A DNA stretch of 64,000 nt from Gammaproteobacteria bacterium (lineage in GTDB: Bacteria > Pseudomonadota > Gammaproteobacteria > Pseudomonadales > JADFDG01): assembly GCA_018262975.1 (NCBI GenBank), contig JADFDG010000003.1, forward strand, positions 1-64,000. The letters run 5' to 3'. Position numbers and translations under genes: made by a program. Positions 50,746-64,000 of this stretch are shown here, in pieces; the stretch's first letter is position 1, and each line of letters begins with the position of its first letter. The notes beneath the pieces are model-generated. The model had not been told where the DNA came from. It was given only the letters and a program-made list of their open reading frames with translations, and made no database searches.

Positions 50746-52514
50746 GCCACCTGCCGGGCCGATCCTTGCGGGCCCGCATCCGCCTGCTGGCCGTGTTGCC
50801 GGTGATTGTCATCACCGTGCTGCTGGTCGCCTACTTCCTGCTCGAACGTTTCGCGGCGCTGGAGCAGGAGCTTGATAGCCGCGGCCAGATCATGGCCCGC
50901 CAGCTCGCGCCCGCCAGCGAATACGGCGTGATTTCGGGCAACCCCGAGGTGCTGTCCGGACTGCTCGAGCAGTTGCTGCGCGAGGATGACGTGCTGGCAG
51001 CATCCGTTTTCGACGCAGAGGGCAACCTGCTGGCGCAGCGCCGCCGGCCACAGACCGACGAACCGCGTGAAGCGCAGCACTTGCGGATGTTCCGGGCCAC
51101 CGTGTTGCAGCAGCGAGTAGCCAATGACGACATGACCGCGATGGCCGGTCTCGGCACCCCGCTGCCGTCCGCCCGCGTCGGCGAGGTCGAGGTGGTGATG
51201 GTTACGGACGGCATCGTTGCCATGCAGCACCGGGTATTCGTCCAGGCCCTGTTGATCGCCGCGCTGGTGCTCGCCATCACGTTGGGGGTCGCCACGCGCG
51301 TTGCCGCCGGCATTGCGCGCATCGAGGAGGCGCGCCTGTCGGCCGAGCATGCCTCGCGCGCCAAGAGCGAATTCCTGGCGATGATGTCCCACGAGTTGCG
51401 CACGCCGATGAACGGCGTGCTCGGCATGCTGGAACTGCTGGCAGATACGCGACTCGACGGCGACCAGCGCCATTGCCTGGAGACGGCGCGGCGCTCGAGT
51501 GAGCACTTGCTGGTGGTCATCGACGACATCCTCGACTTTTCGCGCATCGAGGGTGGTCGGCTGGCGCTGGAGAGCATCGAGTTCGCGCTGTCGCCGCTGC
51601 TGGAAAACACCGTCGACGGTTTCATGCACCAGGCGGCCGCGCGCGACATCACCCTTCGGCTGGACATCGAGCCGGCCCTGCGTGCGCTGGTGATCGTCAG
51701 CGACCCGACGCGCCTGCGCCAGGTGCTGGTGAACCTGGTCGGCAACGCCGTGAAGTTCACCGAGAAGGGCAGCGTGACCGTGCGCGTCGATGGGCGGCTC
51801 AAGGGCAGCGGGCGGGCCGCGTTGCGCATCATCGTCGAGGATACCGGCATCGGCATACCGGCCGATCGCATCGAGCAGATGTTCGAGCCGTTCCGCCAGG
51901 CGGACAGTTCGACGTCGCGTCGCTACGGCGGCACGGGGCTGGGGCTCGCCATCGCGCGGCGCCTGACCGCGATGCTCGGCGGCGAGCTGGTGGCCGAGAG
52001 CACGGTCGGCGTGGGCACCCGGTTCACGATGCATATCGAGTTGCCGGCGCGTGCCGATGGCCGCCTGTTGACCGGCCAGGCGGTCGCGCCGGCGCGCACG
52101 GCGCCCGTGGACCCCGGTCTTGCCGGGCGTCGCGTCCTGCTGGTGGAGGACAACCACGTCAGCCAGATGGTGGCGCAGGGCATGCTGCGCAGCTTCGGTA
52201 TCGACGTGGACATGGAAGCTGACGGCGAGGCCGCCCTGTTGCGGCTGGCATCGACGCGCTACGACGCGGTGCTCATGGACCTGCAGATGCCGCGCCTCGA
52301 CGGCATCGCGGCCACGCAGCGATTGCGCGCGTTGCCGCCGGATGCCGGTGGGCAGACGCCGGTCATCGCGGTGACCGCCAATGCCTTCGCCGGCGAGCGC
52401 GAGCGTTGCCACGAGGCCGGCATGAACGGCTACGTGTCCAAGCCGTTCACCCGTGACGGGCTGCGTGACGCACTGGTGGCCGTCATTGGCCGCAATCAGT
52501 CACCGCTGGCCTGA
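50742..52514 (+). CDS. Hybrid sensor histidine kinase (HisKA-HATPase-REC)
   Basis: The 590-residue protein has a membrane helix at about 14-36, a periplasmic region (about 37-160), and a second helix at about 163-187. HisKA carries phospho-acceptor His217 ([11 protein letters not shown]), HATPase_c has N-box [10 protein letters not shown] and G boxes EDTGIGIP and GGTGLGLAI, and a C-terminal receiver has Asp513 ([12 protein letters not shown]) and Lys567 (SKPF). No Hpt domain is present, so a separate phosphotransfer protein is needed. It is translationally coupled to the binding protein. Its 3' end overlaps the convergent xseA by 19 bases. Confidence 0.92.
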   Translation: MSHLPGRSLRARIRLLAVLPVIVITVLLVAYFLLERFAALEQELDSRGQIMARQLAPASEYGVISGNPEVLSGLLEQLLREDDVLAASVFDAEGNLLAQRRRPQTDEPREAQHLRMFRATVLQQRVANDDMTAMAGLGTPLPSARVGEVEVVMVTDGIVAMQHRVFVQALLIAALVLAITLGVATRVAAGIARIEEARLSAEHASRAKSEFLAMMSHELRTPMNGVLGMLELLADTRLDGDQRHCLETARRSSEHLLVVIDDILDFSRIEGGRLALESIEFALSPLLENTVDGFMHQAAARDITLRLDIEPALRALVIVSDPTRLRQVLVNLVGNAVKFTEKGSVTVRVDGRLKGSGRAALRIIVEDTGIGIPADRIEQMFEPFRQADSSTSRRYGGTGLGLAIARRLTAMLGGELVAESTVGVGTRFTMHIELPARADGRLLTGQAVAPARTAPVDPGLAGRRVLLVEDNHVSQMVAQGMLRSFGIDVDMEADGEAALLRLASTRYDAVLMDLQMPRLDGIAATQRLRALPPDAGGQTPVIAVTANAFAGERERCHEAGMNGYVSKPFTRDGLRDALVAVIGRNQSPLA

Positions 52515-53842
52515 ATCGCTTCCACCCGGCAATCGAGCGTGCCGTCGCCCAGTCGCGCGCTGATACGCTGGCCAACGCTGGCCTCGGCGGCGCTGCGCAG
52601 CACCGTCCCGCTGGCGTCGCTGACGATGGCATAGCCGCGCGACAGCGTGGCCAGCGGGCTGACGGTATGCAGGCGCGCGCCGGCTGCCTCCAGGGCAAGG
52701 CGCTGGCGCGCCACGCGTGCCGACAGCGCACGCGCCAGCCGCGCGCGCAAGGCGTCGGCCTGTTCCGCGCGTGCCGGCAACGCGCGGTCCGGTGAGGCCT
52801 GGTGCAGGCGACGCGACAGGTCGGCGAGGCGCGTGGTTTCTTCGGCGAGGCGTGCACGCAGTGCGCGGCGGGCGCGCAGGTCGAGTTCGTCGAAGGCCTG
52901 CCCGTATTCGCGCAGGCGCCGGTCCGGGCGCACCAGTCCCTTGCGCGCCAGCGCCAGCCGCGCTGCCTGTTCCTGCAGCACGCCGCGCAGGTGGCGGTCG
53001 AGCGCGCGCAGCGACGCCTCGATGCGCGCCAGCAGTTCGTCGCGCGGCGGCGCCACCCGTTCTGCGGCGGCCGACGGCGTCGGCGCGCGCAGGTCGGCCA
53101 CGAAATCGCTGATGGTGACGTCGGTCTCGTGGCCCACCGCGCTGATCACCGGGATGTCGCTGGCCACGATCGCGCGCGCCACCATTTCCTCGTTGAACGG
53201 CCACAGGTCTTCCAGCGAGCCGCCGCCGCGGCCGACGATCAGCACGTCCACCTCGGCACGCCGGTTGGCGGCGGCGATGGCGCTGGCGATGCCCAGTGCC
53301 GCCTCGCGGCCCTGCACCAGCGTCGGGTAGAGCACCAGCGGGATCCAGGGGGCACGCCGGCGCAGCACGGTGAGGATGTCGTGGATGGCGGCGCCGGTCG
53401 GCGAGGTGACGATGCCGATGGCGCGCGGGAAGCGGGGTATGGGCCGCTTGCGGCCCGCGTCGAACAGGCCCTCGGTGGCCAGCCGGGCCTTCAGCGCCTC
53501 GTAGGCCCGCTGCAGGCTGCCCTGGCCGGCGTCCTCCAGGTGTTCCACGATCAGCTGGTATTCGCCGCGCGCCAGGTACAGCGACGGCCGGGCGCGCACG
53601 CGCACCAGCATGCCGTTGCGCGGCCTGGTCCCCAGGAAGCGGCTGCGCCCGCGGAACATGGCGGCCCGTACCTGCGATTCGTCGTCCTTGAGGGTGAAAT
53701 ACAGGTGCCCGGAGGCCGCCGCCACCAGGTTGGAGATCTCCCCCTCGATCCAGCTCAGCGGGATGCTGCCCTCGATCAGGCCCTGCACCCGCCGGTTGAA
53801 CTGGCTGACGCTGAGGACGTCGGGGCGGTCGGTGTCGGCCAT
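52496..53842 (-). CDS. xseA: Exodeoxyribonuclease VII large subunit
   Basis: XseA degrades single-stranded DNA together with XseB. The 448-residue protein has an N-terminal OB-fold ([41 protein letters not shown]), the catalytic region with [30 protein letters not shown] and [17 protein letters not shown], and a long C-terminal coiled coil. The ATG at 53842 ([14 protein letters not shown]) is the family start. The frame beyond is open but crosses the guaB promoter. It is divergent from guaB and overlaps the hybrid kinase tail-to-tail. Confidence 0.95.
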   Translation of the reverse strand: MADTDRPDVLSVSQFNRRVQGLIEGSIPLSWIEGEISNLVAAASGHLYFTLKDDESQVRAAMFRGRSRFLGTRPRNGMLVRVRARPSLYLARGEYQLIVEHLEDAGQGSLQRAYEALKARLATEGLFDAGRKRPIPRFPRAIGIVTSPTGAAIHDILTVLRRRAPWIPLVLYPTLVQGREAALGIASAIAAANRRAEVDVLIVGRGGGSLEDLWPFNEEMVARAIVASDIPVISAVGHETDVTISDFVADLRAPTPSAAAERVAPPRDELLARIEASLRALDRHLRGVLQEQAARLALARKGLVRPDRRLREYGQAFDELDLRARRALRARLAEETTRLADLSRRLHQASPDRALPARAEQADALRARLARALSARVARQRLALEAAGARLHTVSPLATLSRGYAIVSDASGTVLRSAAEASVGQRISARLGDGTLDCRVEAIQASGD

Positions 53843-53962
53843 CGGGGCAGGGTTCCGGGTTGCCGGCCCGGGACGGGCCATCGGTGGCGAGCCTAGCAAA
53901 AGCCCCGGCCGCCGTGATGGCCTGTCGGCATTTTCCACCGGCCCGCGGGCGGCCGGCTCCCG

Positions 53963-53968
53963 TATAAT
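53963..53968 (+). promoter_or_regulatory. Candidate -10 element of the guaBA operon
   Basis: A perfect TATAAT followed by the GC-rich discriminator GCGCGGC lies 76 bases upstream of the guaB ATG. GC-rich discriminators are typical of stringently controlled promoters, which fits guaBA. No clear -35 is seen 16-18 bases upstream. Confidence 0.55.
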
Positions 53969-54044
53969 GCGCGGCTTGTTCCCGGGGCCCCCCTGGCCCC
54001 GCCGACCGAGGCCCGGATCGCGGCCTCCCGGAATGGGTGCCCCC

Positions 54045-55514
54045 ATGCTCCGCATCGCGCAAGAAGCCCTCACCTTCGACGACGTCCTCCTGCTGCCTGC
54101 CGAGTCCAACGTCCTGCCCAAGGACGTGAGCCTGAAGACGCGCATCACGCGCAACATCACGCTCAACATCCCGCTGGTTTCCGCGGCCATGGATACCGTC
54201 ACCGAGGCGCGCCTGGCCATCGCCATCGCCCAGGAAGGCGGCATCGGCATCCTGCACAAGAACATGGAGACCGCCGACCAGGCGCGCGAAGTGCGCGCGG
54301 TGAAGAAGTACGAGAGCGGCGTGGTGCGCGACCCGATCACCGTTGCCCCCGACATCACCATCGGCGAACTCATCGCGCTGACTCGCGCCCATAACATCTC
54401 CGGCGTGCCGGTGGTGGCCGGCAGCGAACTGGTGGGCATCGTCACCAGCCGCGACCTGCGCTTCGAGACGAAATACGACCTGCCGGTTTCCGCGGTGATG
54501 ACGCCGAAGGAGCGCCTCGTCACCGTGCAGGAAGACGCCAGCCAGGCCGAAGTGAAGGCGCTGCTGCACAAGCATCGCATCGAGAAGGTGCTGGTCACCA
54601 ACAAGGAAGGCCAGCTCAAGGGCCTGATCACCGTCAAGGACATCGCCAAGGCCGCTGCCTACCCGAACGCCTGCAAGGATTCGCAGGGCCACCTGCGCGT
54701 GGGTGCCGCGGTCGGCACCGGTGCCGGTACCGAGGAGCGTGTGGCGGCGCTGGTGGAGGCGGGCGTCGACCTGATCGTGGTCGACACCGCGCACGGCCAT
54801 TCGCGCGGCGTGATCGAACGCGTGGCCTGGGTGAAGAAGAATTTCCCGAACGTGGACGTGATCGGCGGCAACATCGCCACCGCGGAAGCCGCGAAGGCGC
54901 TGGCCGCCGCCGGCGCCGACGCCGTGAAGGTCGGCATCGGCCCGGGTTCCATCTGCACCACGCGCATCGTCGCCGGCATCGGCGTGCCGCAGATCACCGC
55001 GGTGGCCAACGTGGCCGCGGCGCTGGAAGGCACCGGCATATCCATCATCGCCGATGGCGGCATCCGCTTCTCCGGCGACCTCGCCAAGGCGATCGCCGCC
55101 GGTGCCAACGTGGTGATGGTCGGTTCGTTGCTGGCCGGTACCGAGGAGGCGCCGGGCGAAGTCGAACTGTTCCAGGGCCGCTACTACAAGGCCTACCGCG
55201 GCATGGGTTCGCTGGGCGCCATGGCGCAGCGCAGCGGCTCCTCCGACCGTTACTTCCAGGACGCCTCCGCCGGCGTGGAGAAACTGGTGCCGGAAGGCAT
55301 CGAGGGTCGCGTGGCCTACAAGGGCCCGATGTCCGCCATCGTCCACCAGATGATGGGCGGCCTGCGTGCCTCCATGGGCTACACCGGCTGCGCCACCATC
55401 GACGAGATGCGTACGAAGACGCAGTTCGTGAAGATCACTTCCGCGGGCATGAAGGAATCGCACGTCCACGACGTGCAGATCACCAAGGAAGCCCCGAATT
55501 ACCCGATTGGCTGA
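54045..55514 (+). CDS. guaB: Inosine-5'-monophosphate dehydrogenase
   Basis: GuaB oxidises IMP to XMP, the committed step to GMP. The 489-residue protein has [19 protein letters not shown] at the start, a CBS pair at about 92-205 ([32 protein letters not shown]), the active-site loop GPGSICTTR with Cys304, and the flap region near [13 protein letters not shown] at 54045 gives the canonical start [11 protein letters not shown]. An ATG 4 codons earlier is possible. The guaA gene follows at a short spacing. Confidence 0.97.
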   Translation: MLRIAQEALTFDDVLLLPAESNVLPKDVSLKTRITRNITLNIPLVSAAMDTVTEARLAIAIAQEGGIGILHKNMETADQAREVRAVKKYESGVVRDPITVAPDITIGELIALTRAHNISGVPVVAGSELVGIVTSRDLRFETKYDLPVSAVMTPKERLVTVQEDASQAEVKALLHKHRIEKVLVTNKEGQLKGLITVKDIAKAAAYPNACKDSQGHLRVGAAVGTGAGTEERVAALVEAGVDLIVVDTAHGHSRGVIERVAWVKKNFPNVDVIGGNIATAEAAKALAAAGADAVKVGIGPGSICTTRIVAGIGVPQITAVANVAAALEGTGISIIADGGIRFSGDLAKAIAAGANVVMVGSLLAGTEEAPGEVELFQGRYYKAYRGMGSLGAMAQRSGSSDRYFQDASAGVEKLVPEGIEGRVAYKGPMSAIVHQMMGGLRASMGYTGCATIDEMRTKTQFVKITSAGMKESHVHDVQITKEAPNYPIG

Positions 55515-55536
55515 CGATTACCGAGTGAAATCCCCG

Positions 55537-57114
<1,578 letters not shown>

Positions 57115-57296
57115 CGGGCGTGCCGTGCGCGCGGCACCGGTGGCTGCGCGCACGCCGTCGCTGAGTGACGCATAAGTCGCCAGCGGTCCTCCCTGCCGGA
57201 TCATCCGTCCTGTCGTCGCCCGGTCGTCCGGGCGGCTTGCCGTGCATTTTTTCCCGGGTATAGCCTGCAGTTTCCCCGGTAGCGGACATACGGACT

Positions 57297-59525
57297 GTGC
57301 GCCTTTACCCTGCAAGCATTCGCGCGCGCGCGCTGGTGCTCGTGCTGCTCATCTTCGTGGTCGTGGTCGGCACGGCCGTTCATCGCGCGGAGAGCCGGCG
57401 CGAACATGCCGTGGCGGGTGCCATGGCCCACCTGCATGCGCATGCCCTGTTCCTCGCCAATCGCCAGGCGGACATCCTCGAACAGACGCGGATGCTGGTC
57501 GGTGCCCTGGAAGACGAGCTGGCCGGCGGCCGTACGCCGCCGGGTGGCTGCCCGCTGGCCCTGTCGACCTTCGCCAGCATCCATCCGTACTTCAGCGACG
57601 TCGTCGTGACCGATGCCGATGGGCGGATTACCTGTGGCGTTGCACCGCGCCGGCCGGTGGTCAGCCTGGCGGATCGCGATTACTTTGCGGTAGCCCGCGT
57701 CACGCAGGGCGAGGTGATCGGCGCGCCGGCGATATCGCGTACCACGGGTGACTGGATCGTGCCCTATGCGCAGGCATTCCGGGCGCCGGATGGCGCCATG
57801 CTCGGCGTGATCGCGGTGGCAATGAACTTCGAGTGGCTGGCGCAGGAAGAAGTGTTTGCGGAGCTGCCGTCCGGGGCGCGCATCGGCCTGGTGGACGCCG
57901 CGGGCATGCCGGTCGGCGGCATGTCGATGGCTCATGCCGGCACGGGCAGCCTGCGTGGCACGCCACTGTTCGAAGCGATCCTCTCGCAGGGAGGCAGCGG
58001 GACCTTCGAGGAGTCCGACGGGCCGGCTGATCGCCGCGTATTTGCCTTCGCCCTGCTGCTGGAAACGGTGAGTGGCCCGCTGCACGCGTGGATCGAATTG
58101 CCGCGTGATGAAATCACCGGTGAACTGGACCGGGCATTTTTCGTCGAGGTCCGGTTCATCGTGTTGCTGGCCTTGCTGTCGCTCGCGACGGTGTGGGCCG
58201 GCGTGGAATTGCTGGTGGTCAGGCGCGTCCGCTCCGTGGCGACGGCCGCCGCGCGGCTGAGCCAGGGTGACCAGACGGCGCGCACCGGTGTGCGGCATGG
58301 CAGCGATGAAATCGGGCGCCTCGCGCAGGTGTTCGACGACATGGCACTCGCCCTCGCATCACGGAACGAGGTGCTGCGCCTCAACCGGGCACTGGGCATC
58401 ATGAACGACTGCCATCGGCTGCTGGTGCAGGAGCCCGGCGAACAGGCGCTGCTGGAGGGCGTCTGCCGGATCCTGGTGGAGGAAGGCGGCTATGTGCTTG
58501 CCTGGGTCGGCTGCGTCGACCATGACGAGAACCGCAGCATTCGCCCGGTTGCGCAGGCGGGTTTCGAACTGGGCTACCTGCAACGCGTGCAGGTGACCTG
58601 GTCGGACAGCGAACGCGGCCGTGGGCCCGTGGGGTCGGCGGTTCGCACGCGTCTCGCGCAGGTCAATTACGACATCGAGACCGACCCGCGCATGGCGCCA
58701 TGGCGCGATGACGCGCGCCAGCGTGGCTACCGGTATTGCAGCGCATTCCCGTTGGTGCATGGCGCCGGTGTCATCGCGGTCCTTGCCATCTACTCGGCGG
58801 AAAGCCACGCCTTCTCCGGCGAGGAGACCAGCCTGCTGTCATCGCTTGCCGATGACCTCGCCGCCGGCATTGTCAGCCGCCGCCTGCGCGACGAACACCA
58901 GAGGGCACTGGAGCGTCTCGAGAAAACCATGGAGGCTACCGTGCAGGCGGTGGCCACGACGCTCGAGATGCGCGACCCCTACACGGCCGGCCACGAGCGG
59001 CGGGTCAGTCACCTGGCGGTGGCTATCGGCCGTGAACTCGGCCTGGACGAGGACGCGCTGCGCGGCATCCACCTGGCCGGTCTCGTGCACGACATCGGCA
59101 AGATCCGCATACCGGTCGAGATACTCACCAAGCCGACCCGCCTGACCGACGTCGAGTACCGGTTGCTGAAGGAGCACCCGGCCGCCGGCTACGAGATACT
59201 CAAGGACATCGACTTTCCCTGGCCAATCGCGGCCATGGTGCGCCAGCACCACGAGCGTATCGATGGATCGGGCTACCCGCTGGGTCTCGCCGGCGAGCAG
59301 ATCCTGCCCGGCGCGCGCATCCTCGCGGTTGCCGACGTGGTGGAGGCCATGGCATCCAGCCGCCCGTTCCGCCCGGCACTGGGCGTGGACATCGCCCTGG
59401 CCGAGATCGAGCGCAATCGCGGTCGCATCTACGACGCGCAGGTGGTGGATGCCTGCCTGTCACTCTTCCGCGAGAAGCACTACGTGCTCGGCGGGCCTGC
59501 ATTGCACACGGAGGTGAGTTCGTGA
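57297..59525 (+). CDS. Cache-HAMP-GAF-HD-GYP signalling protein (c-di-GMP phosphodiesterase-like)
   Basis: The 742-residue protein has a membrane helix at about 12-30, a periplasmic Cache-type sensor (about 35-275, with YFSDVVVTDADGRITCG and SLADRDYFAVARVTQGE), a second helix at about 277-300, HAMP to about 350, GAF (about 370-530), and HD-GYP (about 545-742). The HD motif is His598-Asp599 (HDIGK), and GYP is at 659-661 (DGSGYP). Metal-ligand residues look intact, so c-di-GMP hydrolysis is likely. The start is GTG at 57297 with a weak ribosome-binding site. It overlaps the next HD-GYP gene by 4 bases. Confidence 0.9.
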   Translation: MRLYPASIRARALVLVLLIFVVVVGTAVHRAESRREHAVAGAMAHLHAHALFLANRQADILEQTRMLVGALEDELAGGRTPPGGCPLALSTFASIHPYFSDVVVTDADGRITCGVAPRRPVVSLADRDYFAVARVTQGEVIGAPAISRTTGDWIVPYAQAFRAPDGAMLGVIAVAMNFEWLAQEEVFAELPSGARIGLVDAAGMPVGGMSMAHAGTGSLRGTPLFEAILSQGGSGTFEESDGPADRRVFAFALLLETVSGPLHAWIELPRDEITGELDRAFFVEVRFIVLLALLSLATVWAGVELLVVRRVRSVATAAARLSQGDQTARTGVRHGSDEIGRLAQVFDDMALALASRNEVLRLNRALGIMNDCHRLLVQEPGEQALLEGVCRILVEEGGYVLAWVGCVDHDENRSIRPVAQAGFELGYLQRVQVTWSDSERGRGPVGSAVRTRLAQVNYDIETDPRMAPWRDDARQRGYRYCSAFPLVHGAGVIAVLAIYSAESHAFSGEETSLLSSLADDLAAGIVSRRLRDEHQRALERLEKTMEATVQAVATTLEMRDPYTAGHERRVSHLAVAIGRELGLDEDALRGIHLAGLVHDIGKIRIPVEILTKPTRLTDVEYRLLKEHPAAGYEILKDIDFPWPIAAMVRQHHERIDGSGYPLGLAGEQILPGARILAVADVVEAMASSRPFRPALGVDIALAEIERNRGRIYDAQVVDACLSLFREKHYVLGGPALHTEVSS

Positions 59526-60463
59526 ACGACCCCCTATTCCAGGCAACCTTCGACCACGTGGCTGAACCGCTCCTGCTGCTCGATGGCGACGGCAAGGTCA
59601 TGGCCGCCAACCCGGCCGCCGGACGGCTGTTCGGCCGTGACCCGGCGGCGCTGCTGAGCGCGGGGTTGCCGCAGTTGCTGGCATCGCCGGACGACGCCGC
59701 GCTGCTGTCGCCGGTCGCGTGTGCGCTGTCATTCCGGCGGGCGGATGGCAGTTTCTTCCGCGGCGAGGCGCGGCGCTTGCACGTGGCGGTCCCCGGACGC
59801 GCGGCGCACGCCATCCTGGCCGTGCGTGAGTTGCCCGCGCAGGCCGGGCTGCTGGCGGATCCGGATGCAGCGCGGCTGGATGCCGTGCGCCAGCAGGCGT
59901 TGCTGGCCTTGTCGCGCGTGGTTGAACTGCGTGACCCGCACACGGCTGGCCACGAGGATCGTGTCGGCCTCATCGCGCGCGAGCTGGCGGCCGAACTCGG
60001 CTGGCAGGAGCAACGCTGCCGGTACCTGCAGATGGCTGGCCTGGTACACGATGTCGGCAAGGTGGCCGTGCCGGCGGAACTGCTGGCCAAGCCGGCGGCG
60101 CTCACGCCGCTGGAGTACGAGGTGGTCAAGCACCATGTGCGCGCGGGCTACGAGATCCTCAAGGATTTCGACTTCCCGCTGCCGTTGGCGGAAATTGTCC
60201 TGCAGCACCACGAGCACTTCGGCGGTGGAGGCTATCCGCGTGCCATCCAGGGGGACGACATACTGCCCGAGGCGCGGGTGATCGCCGTTGCCGATGCCCT
60301 TGATGCCATGCTGTCGCACCAGCCGTTCCGTTCGGCGCGTGGCCTGGATGCCGCGCTTGCCGAACTGCAGGCGCAGCGTGGGCAAATGTTCGATCCGGCA
60401 GTGGTGGATGCGGCAGTCCGGCGCACGCGCGCCTCGGAGTCCTGGTTGTCCCCGATACGTTGA
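59522..60463 (+). CDS. PAS-HD-GYP domain protein
   Basis: The 313-residue cytosolic protein has an N-terminal PAS-like domain (about 5-105, FDHVAEPLLLLDGDGKVMAANPA, then GRLFGRDPAALL) and HD-GYP (about 120-313). HD is at His176-Asp177 (HDVGK), HHEHFGGGGYP carries GYP at 237-239. The initiator GTG overlaps the preceding stop (GTGA), so it is made with the membrane-bound HD-GYP protein. Catalytic residues appear intact. Confidence 0.88.
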   Translation: MNDPLFQATFDHVAEPLLLLDGDGKVMAANPAAGRLFGRDPAALLSAGLPQLLASPDDAALLSPVACALSFRRADGSFFRGEARRLHVAVPGRAAHAILAVRELPAQAGLLADPDAARLDAVRQQALLALSRVVELRDPHTAGHEDRVGLIARELAAELGWQEQRCRYLQMAGLVHDVGKVAVPAELLAKPAALTPLEYEVVKHHVRAGYEILKDFDFPLPLAEIVLQHHEHFGGGGYPRAIQGDDILPEARVIAVADALDAMLSHQPFRSARGLDAALAELQAQRGQMFDPAVVDAAVRRTRASESWLSPIR

Positions 60464-60545
60464 CGGGCCTGCGGGGTGATACCCGGGTTCATCCCGGGCA
60501 GGTATCGTATGCGCTCCGCCGACTGACCCGGTTGCCTGCCGCGAC

Positions 60546-60983
60546 ATGACGAACGACGAAGCCTTCATGCAGCGAGCCCTCGCCCTGGCCCGCGAGGGTG
60601 CCCTGCTCGGCGAGGTGCCGGTCGGCGCCGTGGTGGTGCGCGACGGCGAGATCGTCGGCGAGGGCTTCAACCGCCCGATCATCACCCGCGATCCCACCGC
60701 CCACGCCGAAGTGGTTGCCCTGCGCGATGCGGCGCAGCGCCTCGGCAACTACCGGTTGGTCGATTGCGACCTCTACGTGACGCTGGAGCCTTGCCTGATG
60801 TGCTGCGGGGCGCTGGTGCACGCGCGCGTGCGCGAGGTGATCTATGGCACCACCGAGCCCAAGGCCGGCAGCGTCGAGTCGCGGCTGAACGCGCTGGCGC
60901 TGCCGCACCTGAACTACCGGGTGGCGGCGCGCGGCGGCGTGCTGGCCGGTGAGTGCGCGCAACTGCTCAGCGAGTTCTTCCGC

Positions 60984-60998
<15 letters not shown>
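60546..60998 (+). CDS. tadA: tRNA(adenine34) deaminase
   Basis: TadA makes inosine at the wobble base of tRNA-Arg(ACG). The 150-residue protein has the zinc-site motifs HAE (His53, Glu55) and PCLMC (Cys83, Cys86), with GEVPVGAVVV and TEPKAGSVES (the tRNA-binding region) as expected. It converges on the kinase gene with a 15-base overlap of the coding ends. The neighbouring mltF and tadA are also close to each other in E. coli and Pseudomonas. Confidence 0.96.
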
Positions 60999-63593
<2,595 letters not shown>

Positions 63594-63694
63594 GAAGGAT
63601 CCCGTAGCGCGCCGGGGGAAAACGATTGCGGCCGGACAGGGCCGGCCGCAGGCATTCTATAACAGGGCAGGCGGGGGATGCCTGCCGGAGGCTG

Positions 63695-64000
63695 TCAGTT
63701 GGCGCTGCTGTGCGCCGGGCCGCCCATCGCCAGCATCATCTGGTCGTTGCGGGTGCTGTTGCTGGCCAGTACCAGCAGGTCGTAGTAACGACGCACATGG
63801 CGCACGTAGATGATCGCCTGGGTGGCGCCACGGGCATAGCCGTAACGGGTCTGGGAGTACCAGCGCTGCTGCTTGAGCAGGGCAAGGTTGTCACGCACCT
63901 CCGGCCAGGAATCCGGGTTGCCGCCGCGCTTGCGGGTCAGCTCGCGGGCGTCCAGCACGTGCGACAGGCCGGCGTTATAGGCGGCCAGCGCCATCCAGGT
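63695..64000 (-). CDS. mltF: Membrane-bound lytic murein transglycosylase F, C-terminal part (partial)
   Basis: The frame runs off the right edge. The visible last 101 residues contain TWMALAAYNAGLSHVLDAREL (the SLT-domain AYN-G motif) and WYSQTRYGYARGATQAIIYV with RYYDLLVL, matching the C-terminal end of the MltF catalytic domain. MltF cleaves peptidoglycan with formation of 1,6-anhydro ends and carries an N-terminal substrate-binding-like domain, outside this window. The stop codon is at 63695-63697. Confidence 0.9.
   Translation of the reverse strand, partial: TWMALAAYNAGLSHVLDARELTRKRGGNPDSWPEVRDNLALLKQQRWYSQTRYGYARGATQAIIYVRHVRRYYDLLVLASNSTRNDQMMLAMGGPAHSSAN

Noticed and set aside
57115-57296. 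c-di-GMP riboswitch upstream of the HD-GYP pair
   Set aside because: The gap of about 180 bases was read for GEMM-type conserved stretches and none was found. Only generic GC-rich hairpins are present.
60464-60545. CCCGGG-TTCAT-CCCGGG hairpin before tadA as a terminator
   Set aside because: There is a good stem at 60482-60498 but no T-run. Its role is unclear.
63628-63686. Two GC-rich hairpins between mltF and the kinase as Rho-independent terminators
   Set aside because: Stems (TGCGGCCGG/CCGGCCGCA and GGCAGGC/GCCTGCC) are real, but neither is followed by a T-run on the minus strand. They may pause or protect RNA, so no terminator is claimed.

Overview
The window is about 64 kb of GC-rich chromosome from a gammaproteobacterium. 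The signs are the rRNA operon end, LptF/LptG, HolC, RodZ, PilF/PilW, BamB, SuhB-TrmJ-CysE-IscR, and a long run of housekeeping genes in the order I know from Pseudomonas (valS-holC-pepA-lptFG ... queA-tgt-yajC-secDF-suhB-trmJ-cysE-iscR-iscS ... ndk-rlmN-pilF-rodZ-ispG-hisS-yfgM-bamB-der ... xseA-guaBA ... tadA-mltF). The Baeyer-Villiger monooxygenase cassette, the Lcp-like oxygenase and GTAG-headed REP elements fit a Xanthomonadales/Nevskiales-like lineage, but the sequence alone does not fix the family.

Layout. 0-0.85 kb: 3' end of a 23S rRNA gene, 5S rRNA and a strong terminator. 0.9-2.5 kb: TetR regulator and RhlG-like reductase. 2.5-10 kb (minus): pepA, holC, a small conserved protein, valS, gdhA, a second TetR and a DUF1653 protein in one direction. 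10-13.5 kb (plus): lptF-lptG, a PP2C phosphatase and a small tail-anchored protein. 13.5-14.1 kb: RDD membrane protein and tRNA-Leu(CAA), both minus. 14.2-19.7 kb: queA-tgt-yajC-secD-secF, closed by a terminator. 19.8-24.2 kb: suhB (minus), then trmJ-cysE-iscR-iscS (plus). 24.2-38.2 kb: an accessory block that sits where iscU-iscA-hscBA-fdx would be expected. It holds a BVMO/SDR/patatin cassette with an AraC regulator, an Lcp-like (DUF2236) oxygenase, a Gcr-type membrane protein and a complete SUF operon (sufB-C-D-S-A-T-E) read leftward. 38.4-47.5 kb: ndk through der. 47.6-52.5 kb: TonB-dependent receptor, periplasmic binding protein and hybrid histidine kinase. 52.5-57.1 kb: xseA (minus), guaB-guaA (plus). 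57.3-60.5 kb: two consecutive HD-GYP proteins. 60.5-64 kb: tadA, a CHASE2-Ser/Thr kinase and the C-terminus of mltF.

How the genes connect. The most informative theme is iron-sulfur assembly. IscR has its three cysteines and histidine, its promoter carries two abutting inverted type-1-like IscR sites, and a further 25-bp site lies upstream of the inverted suf operon. The isc locus therefore appears to keep only iscR and a C-terminally short iscS, while SUF has taken the place of the remaining isc genes under the same regulator. GTAG-headed REP palindromes flank iscS and supply the stop codons of iscS and of the facing patatin gene. Other themes are envelope biogenesis (LptFG, YajC-SecDF, BamB, YfgM, RodZ, MltF), translation and nucleotide metabolism, and signalling (PP2C, CHASE2 kinase, HD-GYPs, hybrid kinase). 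No stretch longer than 300 bases lacks a gene. No CRISPR array, insertion sequence or prophage was seen.
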